Source: Allodiplogaster sudhausi
Taxonomy: Eukaryota; Nematoda; Chromadorea; Rhabditida; Diplogasteridae
Direction: 5' to 3'
NCBI GenBank assembly: GCA_945643635.1
Contig: CALZFC010000129.1
Span: 597,501-661,500, forward strand
Length of the DNA: 64,000 nt
Shown here: positions 12,722 to 24,335 of the stretch, in pieces
Layout: every line of letters begins with the position of its first letter
Numbering within the stretch: position 1 is the stretch's first letter
The notes under the pieces: generated by a model
The model's input: only the letters and a program-made list of their open reading frames with translations
The model's database searches: none
Told to the model about the DNA's origin: nothing
Made by a program: the position numbers and the translations under genes

Positions 12722-13446
12722 TGAGGAGAGACCTAGAGCATAGCCGATAAATGGACGACATTCTCATGTAAACTTTGTGTATTTACAAGGAGACTCACTA
12801 CAGCGAGGCAGACTGAGGATCTGCCAAGTCCACTCTCTGCCTCTCTCCTTTCTCTCTCTCTCTCTCCCATTCTACCAGTCTCTCGATGTCTTTGTCTCCT
12901 CCTCTTATTTGCTCTCTCCGACTTTCTCTCAGTGTCTTTTCAGTATTACTCTCTCGCTTCCTTATTTCTTTCTCCTGTTTGATCTGATAAGCACCAGATG
13001 CATCGATAATAATATTATGATAAACGGAGTGGCGTCTGGAGATGGGAGAAGGCTGAGAAGACATGGATTGGCTGAGACTTCTTCGATCCTCCCTCACCCG
13101 AGCAGATACTCTTCTGGATGAGATGGGATAAGCTGGGATGAGCTTTCCCGAGATTCAACAGACTCAACCACAATCAATGCTTCTTGGAGACATCTCAGGA
13201 CAGGTAGTCACATCTTTATACCATATTCTCAGCTTCCACTATTTTCAGAGAATTACTTCCTTCTGAAAGAAATAGTAGAAAACCGATAGTGGGACAAACG
13301 AGATACATACGTATGTATGTACATACATATATAGACATACATAGATGGACTGTTGCAGGCAGACGCTAGGGCTGGGGGGAAGGACTCCGGCCCCACCACA
13401 CACTTACCTCGCCTGATTAATCTCGAAAGACATTGCATTAACGGCA

Positions 13447-13483
<37 letters not shown>

Positions 13484-14249
13484 GAGAGACAGAGGGAAAA
13501 GGAGAGAAAATATGGAGGTAGAGAGAGCGAGGTCGAGAGAGAGAAAGGGAGAGTGAGAAAGAGAGAGAGAGAGAGAAATAGAGAGGGAGAGAGAGAAAGG
13601 AAGACAGATAAATGAAAAGAAAGTAGGGATTAAGTGAGGGGAGAGAAAAAGGGTAGAAGAAAGAAGAAAAGGAGGAAAAGGGAGCTCGACAGCTGAGTGG
13701 ACAATACATGTAAGGAGGACGGTTGTTCTACGCTTTCGTCAAAGTAACTCCCTTTTCAAGTGAGGGACACTGAGCCACGCTCTCTTCTTTTACTAATATA
13801 ATTTATCCTCTGTAAAGCTGAAACAGCAATAAACATAAATTTTGGAGGATTCAGCCCTTGAAACAGGAAGAGAGGGAAGTACACAATTAGTAGCTATGGG
13901 GAACGTGGGCAGGCTTTGGGGCAGGTGTGTTGATTACAGGGATGACAAAGCTTACAACCTTAAGGAGCATAAAATAAATAAAACTTGAGAGACGGAGACA
14001 GCAGAGAGAGAGTGAGAGAGAGAGTGAGAGAGAGAAAGAGAAAAGAAATAGTTGCATACATTTTAGAATACGATGGCGGTATGTACATACAAGTAGTAAA
14101 AAGTCTTGTGCGGAACTCATGCCAATGAAATAGGCGGAAATATTATTCTGCGAAAAAAACTTTCTTCCTCCCATGATTGGAAGTCTACTTAATAATGCTA
14201 CTATTCTCCTCTCAGTAGGACTCGTCAGAATAAGTCTGCAATATGTTGC

Positions 14250-14266
14250 GCGAGAGAGAGATAGAT

Positions 14267-14309
<43 letters not shown>

Positions 14310-14486
14310 AGAGAGAGAGAGAGAGAAAGAGAGAGCGAGAGAGAGAGAGAGAAAGAGAGAAAGAGAGAAAGAGAGAGCGAGAGAGAGAGAGAAAGAGAGA
14401 GAGAGATAGAGAGAGAAAGAGAGAGCGAGAAAGAGGGAGAGAGAGAGAGCGAGAGAGAGAGAGAGAGAAAGAGAGAAAGAAACAGT
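14250..14486. repeat. (GA)n microsatellite with GAAA and GCGA variants
   Basis: About 235 bp of GA dinucleotides with interspersed AGAAAG and GAGCGAG variants. Open frames over it are repeat artefacts. Confidence 0.95.
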
Positions 14487-15305
14487 GAGTGGTAGAGAGG
14501 GGGGGGGGGGAGAAATAATGATGAAGCAGAATGAGAAAGAATCTGCACTTAGAAGATTGCAAGGAATAACGAAGGAGATGAAGCCCGGCCGGATCTCGCT
14601 GTCCTCAGAGATCGACTCTTCGCACCCTCTTGATTATTAAGGCAAACACGGGATTAACAATGGAAGGGCGACAATTCACTGTAGACACATGGAATGAGGA
14701 GAAAAGAGAGGTTGGCAGGCAGAGGTTGGGCACGAGTCAGAAGAGAGGGCTTATGGCGTTTTGGGGCTGTATTTGAAAGCCACCCCTATTCCACATGCCA
14801 CACTCCATTTCCCCCAGTTTTCCTGATCACTTCATAGTTTAGCACATTTTGTCCTATACTATTGACCAGAATTTAATTACACGCCAGTGTTACCTATTCA
14901 ATTTGATTTTTTTAGTTCAAGAATGTCTCGCCCGTCACATTTAGAGTTGTCCGCATTTAAAATCGTCTGCCTGGGTCGATCACTTCTATCTTCACATTCA
15001 GTACGTAGGCCGTTTTATATGCGAATCAGCTATGAGTGTTTGTTATTTTCGTTCTTTTTTCTAATTAGCTTTCTTCGTTTTTCTCCCCTTTCATATTGTG
15101 TGGTATTTCCTCAACACATCTTTTTTTACTCGTCAATCTACATCACTGCGATAAAATACATACACAAAGTCGCTGTAATAAAAAGCAGCAGTCCTCAAAT
15201 CCAAGTTCAATCATAGCTCGATTTTGACAAAAATGGTAATATCGCGCCCTTAGGGAAAGCTGTCTACTGGAAGAACCATCTCCTTGTCTAAATCCAAGAT
15301 GCAGT

Positions 15306-17799
15306 CTAATGCATCCCTCCCCTGGTGAGGAACAAGTTCTGCGTCAAGTTAGGCGCATTGGGTGCTCTGTTGTGCGTCTTCAATAGCTCCGCCATGGAGT
15401 CTAAGCTCAGGAAATTAAAAACAGCTGCCGGAATATGGTTGCAAAGGGGCTGAAATAACTGCATGCAAAATTTGGTTTTGAAAGTTTTGATATAAGCATA
15501 ATTAACACGATTTTCTCTTACTTCCTTTCTACGCACCCTGTACAAGCAATAAACACATATCAGCAGATTCTGCACTAGAAAATCTGCTCTAATTAGTTTA
15601 CCATATTAACTACAGAATAGTGCAGCGGCATTGAAATGCTAACTAATCCTGTTGGGTAATAAATAATGATATTCTATTAAAGGAAAAGATTTGATTGTGA
15701 GGTTGACGGGAGAGAAGAATGGACAAGCTGAGAGAGGGAGGAGATGAAGGACTCCACATCCACGGGGTTGCATGCAATGGAGGAGAGAGTGGCCAGCACC
15801 TGTTCCTCTGAGCTGAACCGCAGCAACGTTACCACGCACGCATCCACCAATCTCAAAGGAGGGAGATCACAAAACATTTATTAAGAATTTCTTATACTCA
15901 ATGCGAAAACAAACCATCAAACACCTATAAATCCAACTTAATAAAGTATTTTAGTAGTAAAGTGGACAATTTCGCCTTCGCTGTGGGAACCAAACGGGTT
16001 ATCAAGTGGAAATTTCGGGGCTGGCTCGGGCTTTAAAACATCTTGTGGCTATGGCGCACAACTGTAAGAATTTATATCAAAAGATGGGAAAGTGTCATGC
16101 TGTAAGTCTAGAATTTCCTTGGAGCGAAAGTTCAAAAATTTGATTCGCTCGATGAATTCCAAGTGCTTTGTTTTGTTTTATATTCCACAAGTTCAGAATT
16201 GAACCTGGAATTCAGGGTTGTAGTTGAAGTAAAGAGAGACCCCTGGTTTATCTGTGAGGACAGATAAGTCGAGCCAAGATCAAAGCATATTAAAAAAATG
16301 TAGTGGTATCCTTTTTTTAAATGCCTTTAAAATCAAAACAAAAGATAAGATTACTATCGACTTATCCAAATAAGAAAGTATGAGAAGAAAAATGTGATGG
16401 TTCCATACTTTGGATGAGCGAAGAGCAGAAGAGCCAGAGGGAAGAAATGATGAAGGGAGGAGCCATCCAAGAGACGTAGACAAGGCCCGCGGGCGTCCAG
16501 GAGATGACGGGTCAAGCCAGTCACCAGGTACTTGTCAGCTAGCTGGAAATTAGCAAGAAATGAAAGAAGAAAGAAACATGGCTAACTAGTTGGAGATCAC
16601 TAACTCGTATGAGTCTGAGGCAAGTCTCCGTGGAGTTTACAGGAATGCAAAATGGACCCACGCATCCAGCCAAGGCATGCAGAAAGCTGTAAAACTTTTC
16701 TCAAAGAAAGGCATTGTTAAAAAAAAACGCCCATGGAAGACAATAGTTAAACACACAGTTGAATAAATAGAACACTGAGGTTGAATTTAAAAATGTTTAA
16801 CATATAGAATTCGGTTCGAGTGCAGTGCTCTTCGCCTTCGTCAAGAACAAATTGACGCTTCTTCTCACGATTCTCCAGAAGATCATGCGAGAACATTCCC
16901 TAAAGCCTTCTATTACGAGAGAAGATAAAAGAATAGAAAGGAGAGACAGATGAATAGACGGAGGAGAGATAAAGAAACCTGGAAGTACTGGCTGTTCCGG
17001 CAGACATCCTCCATGCGCACTTGTCCAATGAAAACTCCTTTGCCATCTTCAAAGATCAGTTCTTCATCCGTTAGCTCTCTTCTCTCCTCTTCGTTGCCAG
17101 TCATCGATTCTTTCTTCTCTGACTTATTCAAATCGTCATTCGCTAAAATATGTTAACAATTTTTGAGATAAAAACTATAAATAATAATGGCCATGTTCAA
17201 TAATTTCTCAAAAAAAGGCACACCACCGGAAGCGGACAGCCGACAATTCATGAAATCTGGAGCTTGCCAAGGAGAATCGACTTGGAGAACCTCGCATATC
17301 TTCTTAGGGTCGAGCAGGGTGGAGAAAGCATTAACTATCAGGACGGTCGTTGGGTGCTGCAGCGAAAATGGAAATCATTGTGTGAAAGTGAATCTACATT
17401 AAATTCAAGCCACAACGTGGCTTCTTTTTCATATAATTACCTTACGAATTGCTCTTCAACGCAACACGTTTTTTAAAGCTATAGTTGATGGACAGAACGT
17501 GTGAAAGTTGATTATTGCTGTGATTGCAAAAACCGACCCCTCCGTCATAAAAAGAGGGACCAGAAAACGATGGCAGCTGATTCAGTAGAAGACGGAGCTC
17601 CTCCAAGAGCATTTCCACCGCCGAGGGATGATTTGAGGAGATTCGGTGGGACAGGCGGATGCGGTTTCTAAAAGAGAGATAAGGACAGGACTGAAGGAAG
17701 AAGGTTGCAAAACGACTGACCTAATTACATAGATAGATAGGAGAGAGAGGGAGTTAAATGAATAGATAGTGAGCGAGAGAGAGAGAGAGAGAGCGAGAA

Positions 17800-17835
<36 letters not shown>

Positions 17836-19870
17836 TGAGAGAGAGAGAAAAGTACCTGATGAGTGTGACTTTAGCAATGGCAGCCGCAATGCGGATGCTC
17901 TTCTTCTCGCTGGTCAGCCGCTGCATGAGGAGGGAGTGGCCAAAATTAGACTGCAGATTCTCGGAAATACTACGAAGAATCTGAATAGAATTTTGGCTAG
18001 AAAGAAAAGAAAGAAGATATTATCCTGAGCCAGATTTCATGGAACTCTTACAATGAAATAAAGGAACGTTGTTTAAACTGTGGAAAATTCAAAGCCTGAA
18101 AAATTTAAACATGACAATCCAAAAAAATAAACCTGGCTGCCGAGTTGAGCATTCGCCTCGCATCTTGCACACTTCCGAGCAAACCTGCCGGGAGAAGTGT
18201 TGAAGTGATGAGAGATGAAAGAAGGCAACCTAGCGATGCGGCAGGGAACAGCGCAGAGTGAGAGAAGAACCCGAGAGTGAAGATGCATGTCCAAGAGGAG
18301 TTCCAGGCTAATCCGGGAAGAGCTGAGCCGAGTCAGAATTCGACCGATTCTTCTGCCACTCCACCCTACTCTACGCATCAGCGACAGAAGACTACACTGC
18401 ACAACAAATGATAGCAGTACTTTGTGAAAAAGGGAGACTACAAGGAGTCTACCAAACTGACTACAAGGTCCGTCCTCATGAAAGAAGTCAAGTTGGCATC
18501 TTCGTTTGCTTGCCAACTCATAAGCCAGAGTTCGTTCTCGACGATCTCAACAATCCCACTTTAATCACATGGGCTTGTACCGAGAAAAAAAAATCAGTCT
18601 GCTAAAAAAAACAATATCCTCATGAAAAAGTTTTGAGGAAATAGAACAAAAGCATTACAGTCTCTTTCTTTCTCTCGCTCTCTTTCTCTCGCTCCCTCTC
18701 TCTCACTCCATTTCAACCTGTTTCATGAGCTGTTTCTCACGCTCCATTGCTGGCTCAACCTTGGCGTTACAATCATCGGCACTGTCCATTTCATTCGTGG
18801 AGACAGTTGAGTAGACCGAATCGGCAATCGATGAACTAAACTTTTTTCAAAAGAACAAGTATGTTGGAAAAAAAAAGAAATGAAAAGGGATGTCTGACCA
18901 AGGAGAAGAAAGTGGAGAAGATTGAGCTGGAGAAAGCATCGAAGAGTAAGGAGGAGAAAGAGAAAACGAATGGGCAGAAGATTGGGAGCCGGGAGAGACA
19001 CTTCCACTCTGCACATCATTCTAGAGAACCATCATAAGTACTTACATTCTGAATCTGATGACTAAAGGAGTGATTAACCAGTGAAATAGAGGAATGGAAG
19101 TCGAAGGGCTGAGCTGTGAGGCCGCTGGGCTGGAAGTCATCGTCCACTGAGCGAGCTTCCGGCTTCAATTTACATACAATTATATTATTTCAAAGTTCCA
19201 TTTGTATGAAAAGTCAACTTTTGCTTCAAAGCAGAACGGAGAGTAAGGATGCCTAGAAAGGACCTCGCACTCCTGGCCGTATCGCTGAGCGTAGAGATTG
19301 AAGTGCTGCATGAGAGTGTCAATGAAGAGAGGAGTTCTGGCGAGGAAGGCAACTGAGCGAGTGTCGTGGATGAGATGGCGGAAGCAGCCAATGAGAGAAG
19401 ATCTCTCCCACCACTCAGAAGATCTTTCCACTCGAGTGACCAGCAGAGACAGACCTCCGCCCTCTCGCAACTGGGCACGACCCCACGCATCCTCAGAGGG
19501 AAGTCGCACTTATTCACTTCCGACAACAAAGATAGGAACCATTGTAAATGTGGAGAGAAAGGAGCATCGATCTCGTTGGATCGAGTCTTCTTCTGCACTT
19601 TCAAGACTTTGAACAACTCGGGTGATGGCATCGACCTTAATTAAATTTATCAGAATTATCAAAAATATAGAAGAGAACCTCGCCAAGACGTTCGCGGACA
19701 TCTGAAGAAATTGAGCACAGGTGCAGCAGCAGTCGCCTGACATCTTCATCACTACAGAAGAGCTCGGACAACACCCACTCACCACAGTCACTGCAACCGT
19801 ACAGAGATAATGGGAGAAGGTACAGAGAAGAAAGAAAGAGAAAGAAAGAGAAAGAAAGAGAAAGAAAGAG

Positions 19871-19909
<39 letters not shown>

Positions 19910-22900
19910 TGACAGGCTAGCGAGTTGCCTGGCAGTATGTTTGGGAGAGAGGCGAGTGAGGCTGGCGAGGCAGTCCAGAGCCTGCTTCTTCATCTCCGGC
20001 TGGCATGCGGGAGAAAGCAGAAATCTCACGACGAGAGCCCCTCCGTTCGCTGCCAGAAATCCCTGCAATGCCCATCACTAACTAGACCCCCTAACAATAA
20101 GATATATTAATGCTTAATTGAAATCCAGTAAAATCATGCGTAGGGATTTTTTAATAGATGTTGAAAGCTCAATCCTGTTATAGCACAGATAAAATTTTTT
20201 TATCCAAAGATCATGGTTGTGACTACCGGATAATCAACGAGTGATTCTCTCCGAACGCTGCTCTGGATCAGTGTTTATTTCAGTACTCCACGCAACATTA
20301 TATCTGAGTGTTGCTTTTGTTCGTGCTTTTTTGTAGCTTGATAACAAGGAGGAAAGCAGAAGAAATGGAATGCCAGTAAACGACTGGAAGGGAAGAACAA
20401 ATGATAGACGAAGGAAGAAAGAGAAAGGTGACGAATAACTAGGTAATACTGTCGTCAACTTTCTAAATGGAAAATGAAGGAAAACTCATTCCCACCCAAC
20501 ACACTTCACGCACTCACGAGCTCGTATTTAATTGATTCATTTTTAATTTTTGGAATGTTCAGCTTATTTAATTCGTCACCGATTACGAGTATTTATAGAA
20601 GGCTGGTACAGAAAATAGAGACTTAAGACTGGAAACTGAAGACAGGTAGGAGTGTTAGGTTATCGAATTGTAAGAAGACTGTATTTAGCGACTGAAACCA
20701 CAAGGTGAAGGTTGGCAAAATGCTAAGGAATGAACGAGAACGATTTGTGTGAATGACACGCTGAAGTACGTTATCAAATCGTTGCTTGTGAGTAGTTCAA
20801 ATAAGAGAGAAGCAGTCAAGGCGGAGAGACAGAGGAAAGGAGACAGAGACACGCACAGAGAGTGTGTGAGAGAGAGAGAGTGAGTGATAGAGAAGAGACG
20901 AAGAGAGGGAAGGAGAGAAAGAGAAAACGTGCACAGATGGAGATGTTCTCTCTCCTCTGGAAGGTCATGTGTTGTTGACAACTTTCGGGGAATAGAGGAG
21001 AGGGGAGGGTGGAGGGAAAGGCGGCAGAGAAACAGAGCGCGTCTGGCGATTGGACAGCGGGCAGAGAGCGAGGGGCAGCGAGGAAGGACAGAGCTACTAG
21101 CCAGCTGCGCACGCGGCAGGGCGAGCGGCCGATGGCTGCCTTTTTTTGTCCATTCCGATTTGTGGATATTATTCTCTCTCCACCAATGTCACTCCTCTCT
21201 TTATCATGTTTCCTTCTCCACGAATCTGTGTCATGCACAGCATGGCTATTTCGTCAGCTAGAATGACAGTGCTTAATACAATGGGACCAATAAAAGAGAC
21301 GCCGAGATCGCTTCGCTCTTTCTGTCACTATCCCTCCACGCGATATCCCCGAACAGAATTCGTGATTTTCCTAGCTTTTTAGAAAGAAGTGAAAGGATGC
21401 CAGCGACTGCAGTGGAACAGAAGGGAGGACACTTTCCGGCGGAGAAGATCGGAGGAGGAGTGAGGATTCCGCGGAAAGAGAGAAAAGCATCCGAGAACGA
21501 GAACAAAACTCCAACGGATACGGGATCCGATGCGTCGCCCAAGACTTCCACTAGCGAGGAATTCAAGCAGTCTGAGAATGTTCTCGCTCATTCTGGACTC
21601 GCTGCACAGGTTTGTTGAATGAGAGTGAGTAAAGAGATAGAGAGAGAGAGATGACTAGTGGAATACAGACGAAGAAGGACTACCCGGAGGAAGCGGTCCG
21701 CCACACGCACACGAAGCCAGAACCAACAAGGACTGCATTCACTCACCAGGCACCAGCAACCACCAAGAAAGGATACGTCTTCCAGCCCAAGAAGCAGTAG
21801 ACACCTCGTTCTCTCGTATCCAATTCTCACTTTATAAGAATCATTTCATCCTTTTAATACTGACATTGGTTAACTCTTTGGAAGCACATGCCATACAAAT
21901 GGTAGTATAGCAAATAGCGTAATCATCCTCTAACTTTCCATTCGACAATCCTGTTCATTCCCGGCATGTAAATATTTTAAGATTTATGGGTTTACATATA
22001 AACATATTTTACTGAAACAGTTCACCGTTCGCCTGTCACAATAAAACGCGGAGGACGTCTACGATTTGTGTAAGGAAATTAAAACTGCGAGAGTTGGTTT
22101 GGAAGAACTTTGAAAGGCCGTACCCTGGCAGAAACGGAGCACACATTGCGGAAGACCCGGAAGGCTTGAAACTGTACGGCCGAACTGCTTTCCTCGGCGA
22201 AGAGAAGCGAAGCCACCTTCTCAAGCAGAGGGTTTTGTAGTCCGATTAGATGGGTGAGCACCTGAACAATCGTGGATACAACGATATGCTTTAATTTTAA
22301 ACTACTGTTTGTCAGTCAGTTTGTCAGTCATGTTGATTAAACAGCAGTATTAAGAAAGTCCGATGTTCTCTTCTCTTGGGGAAGGAACCTTTTGTTGAGC
22401 CATATTGCCCAAGAGACGGAGAATCGTTGCGTGGACAGCTCCATCGCTAAAGGCAACCATATTTTCCAGGACAGAGCCTTAAAATTTTTTATTATTGAGA
22501 TGTTGAAATTAAATTTTTGCGGAATTTTCGTGACTTTAATGGTATCTCGGACATGTTTCACTTTAAGCCATCTTTGATGGTATAAAAAGTTGTGATATTC
22601 TATAGTTCGTGGCCAAATGACCCTCGAAATGAAAAATCTAGCAAACATTTTGTTTGCGCTCTTATTCTGGACTTACCAACAATGCTCGTAAGTTTATAAT
22701 GTGGCCGCTTCAAGTGGAATTAGGAATTGTTCATTAGATAACTTCTCTCATAAATATAAATACCTCAACGCATGCTTCCCGAGAAAAGTTGCACACATTG
22801 GCTAAGCAACTAAGGCCAAGCTGAAGAACAGTCTTCCATTTGTCCCTGTAAATAAACTCGGATGGAAGAAAAAGTGAGAAATGCGATTTAAAACCAACTC

Positions 22901-23202
22901 TAAGTCAATTAAGGAGAATGCCCTTTCAGAAACTTTGAGAAGAGTTGAAAGATAGTCTTCGGAAGAAACAAATAAATGAGCGGCTTCTTTTGAGTTCACG
23001 ACCTTTAAACGATAAATCTGGTAAAATTGAAACGAATTTGACATTGCGAAGGTGCAACCTTTTTCAATTTGTTGAGAGAATTGACGATGGAAGAGACATC
23101 ACCTTCAACTAATTCTGGGACAGTTGGCCACTTAGATGATGAAGGCGACTGCCGTGGCGAGGATCTTTCCTTCTCGCATGTCTTTCGTCTCTTCGCGTCC
23201 AT
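15306..23202 (-). CDS. ARMC5-like armadillo-repeat protein with C-terminal BTB domain
   Basis: ARMC5 is a cytoplasmic ARM/BTB protein, reported as a cullin-3 adaptor in vertebrates. The minus-strand start is ATG at 23202-23200 (MDAKRRK). Exons 23059-23202, 22899-23002, 22764-22845, 22677-22707, 22389-22477 and 22124-22261 give ARM repeats (LGLSCLANVCNFSREACVE, ILRLLGNMAQQK, FRVFRNVCSV). After a 2-kb intron come 19914-20062 (ALDCLASLTRLSP), 19679-19790, 19264-19508 (LREGGGLSLLVTRVE), 19046-19162, Ser-rich 18.7-19.0 kb exons, 18.15-18.40 kb, 17.87-18.0 kb (ILRSISENLQSNFGHSLL), 17.6 kb and 17.3 kb. BTB-type exons follow (IFEDGKGVFIGQVRMEDVCR, then LADKYLVTGLTRHLLDA). The stop TAG is at 15306. 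The order and motifs follow vertebrate ARMC5. The junction near 19.5-19.6 kb and the 3' exon borders are uncertain. Confidence 0.72.
21287..21296 (+). promoter_or_regulatory. CCAAT/TATA-like element upstream of DAP1-like gene
   Basis: CCAATAAAAG lies about 100 bp upstream of the DAP1-like start codon, combining a CCAAT box with an A/T-rich TATA-like core. A second CCAAT box in reverse (GATTGG) occurs near 21048. Promoter use is inferred from position only. Confidence 0.3.
21397..21800 (+). CDS. Death-associated protein 1 (DAP1)-like small protein, nested gene
   Basis: Two exons, 21397-21609 and 21651-21800, encode about 120 residues with both phases intact across a 41-nt intron. DAP1 is a small Pro-rich cytosolic protein that restrains autophagy and is an mTOR substrate in mammals. 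The family match is KGGHFPAEKIGGGVRIPRK near the N-terminus (human has a KAGHPPAVKAGGMRI-type motif) and TSGIQTKKDYPEEAV in the second half (human SGV-DKDFPPAA). The gene lies on the opposite strand inside the 2-kb intron of the ARMC5-like gene between its exons at 22.1 and 20.06 kb. The intron 3' end is a GAGAGAGAG run with no pyrimidine tract. The human protein is 102 residues, so the length is normal. Confidence 0.85.
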
Positions 23203-23966
23203 CTCCGATTCCCAAAATTCAAAGTTAATTACGTCGCGCCAAAACCATTTGCGCGCAAATATAACGAAAACCAATGAATTGCCTTTTATTGAAACAGCGT
23301 TGAATTTCTTGAATTATCTACCAATGAGTGAGCAGGAAGAAGCTGGTGAGAAAATAATGAAAACTACCTGAGATGGTAATTTATGCATGAACGGATCGAT
23401 GAAAAAGAGCGGCGAGATGCAAGGATGAGTGAGAAAAAAACAACTATTCGTACCCTTGCATTCTATAGTGAGGATTTTTCATCCTATCTGCACGAAATAG
23501 CCATCGAAATGATGAAAAACAGGTCCTCATTCCAAAGTAACGAATCTAGTGTGCGCAATGAGCAAATGGCAATAACAGCGCAAAGAAGATTGCTTGGCGC
23601 GCTTGCTTCCCTCGCTGCATATTTCACTTTACGTTTCATTGTTCTGCACACTATTTCTTCCTTCTCGCGTCGCTCTTCGCATGCATTTTTTTTCCGATCT
23701 TGCTTGCTTCTTAGCTTTCATGGTACCCATTTGAAGTGTTTTGTGATTATTTGTAAGCCCACGATGATTACCCACTGCCCATTATCATTGTCTAGATATC
23801 CATTCGCCCTACGCACGCTTTGATCAATCGATTTCGCAGTTCTTTTCTCCTTTTCTTGCTGTACATATGGGTCTCATGCGCACCTTCATTCGACCGTGAA
23901 AGTGAAGTTCCTACTGATTTCCGGAGTCTTTAAGGTGGGTACGTAGATTTGCATGAGAAGTGCGCG
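23203..23966. promoter_or_regulatory. Shared 764-bp spacer between divergent ARMC5-like and polybromo genes
   Basis: The start codons of the minus-strand ARMC5-like gene (23202) and the plus-strand polybromo gene (23967) face away from each other across this spacer, which should hold both promoters. It is not GA/CT rich. Notable sites are GCGCCAAAA (23236-23244, an E2F-type core read in reverse) and the perfect palindrome TTTGCGCGCAAA (23248-23259), only three bases apart. A bidirectional, possibly E2F-controlled promoter is inference. Confidence 0.4.
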
Positions 23967-24117
23967 ATGAGTTCTCGCCGTAAAAGGGGCTTGGACGAGG
24001 CCGGAGGCAGTGGTGCTTCCTCCGTTTCCCCTTCTCCTTCTTCTTCTTCTACTCCTCTACCTTCCAAACGCACTCGCAGTCATCCGAATAACAACAATGC
24101 TGACGGCATTGAGCAGG

Positions 24118-24207
<90 letters not shown>

Positions 24208-24292
24208 TTATATACATATGTATTTTTACAGTGAAAGATTTTTGGCTGTATTCTAATATAATATATGCATTACCTATATACATGTACATACA

Positions 24293-24335
<43 letters not shown>

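Larger units (their letters stand above)
8827..15305. other. No identifiable gene; repeat-rich; a few unexplained open segments
   Basis: Apart from the 9.15-kb minisatellite and GA tracts (8945-9060, 11255-11330, 12130-12285, 13448-13600, 14250-14486) I see no recognisable gene. The 5' exon of Islet should be here or beyond. On the minus strand, 13400-13427 could be a first exon (MSFEINQAR, then the strong donor GTAAGT). It can be joined in phase to an open stretch at about 13090-13195 containing CLQEALIVVESVES. A neighbouring open stretch (13000-13097) reads SRRHSVYHNIIIDASG. These do not form a complete gene and match no family I know. Confidence 0.4.

Noticed and set aside
13000..13435. 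New minus-strand gene starting MSFEINQAR
   Set aside because: The first exon and second open stretch join in phase, but no third exon or stop with support was found, so it is described only as an unexplained segment.
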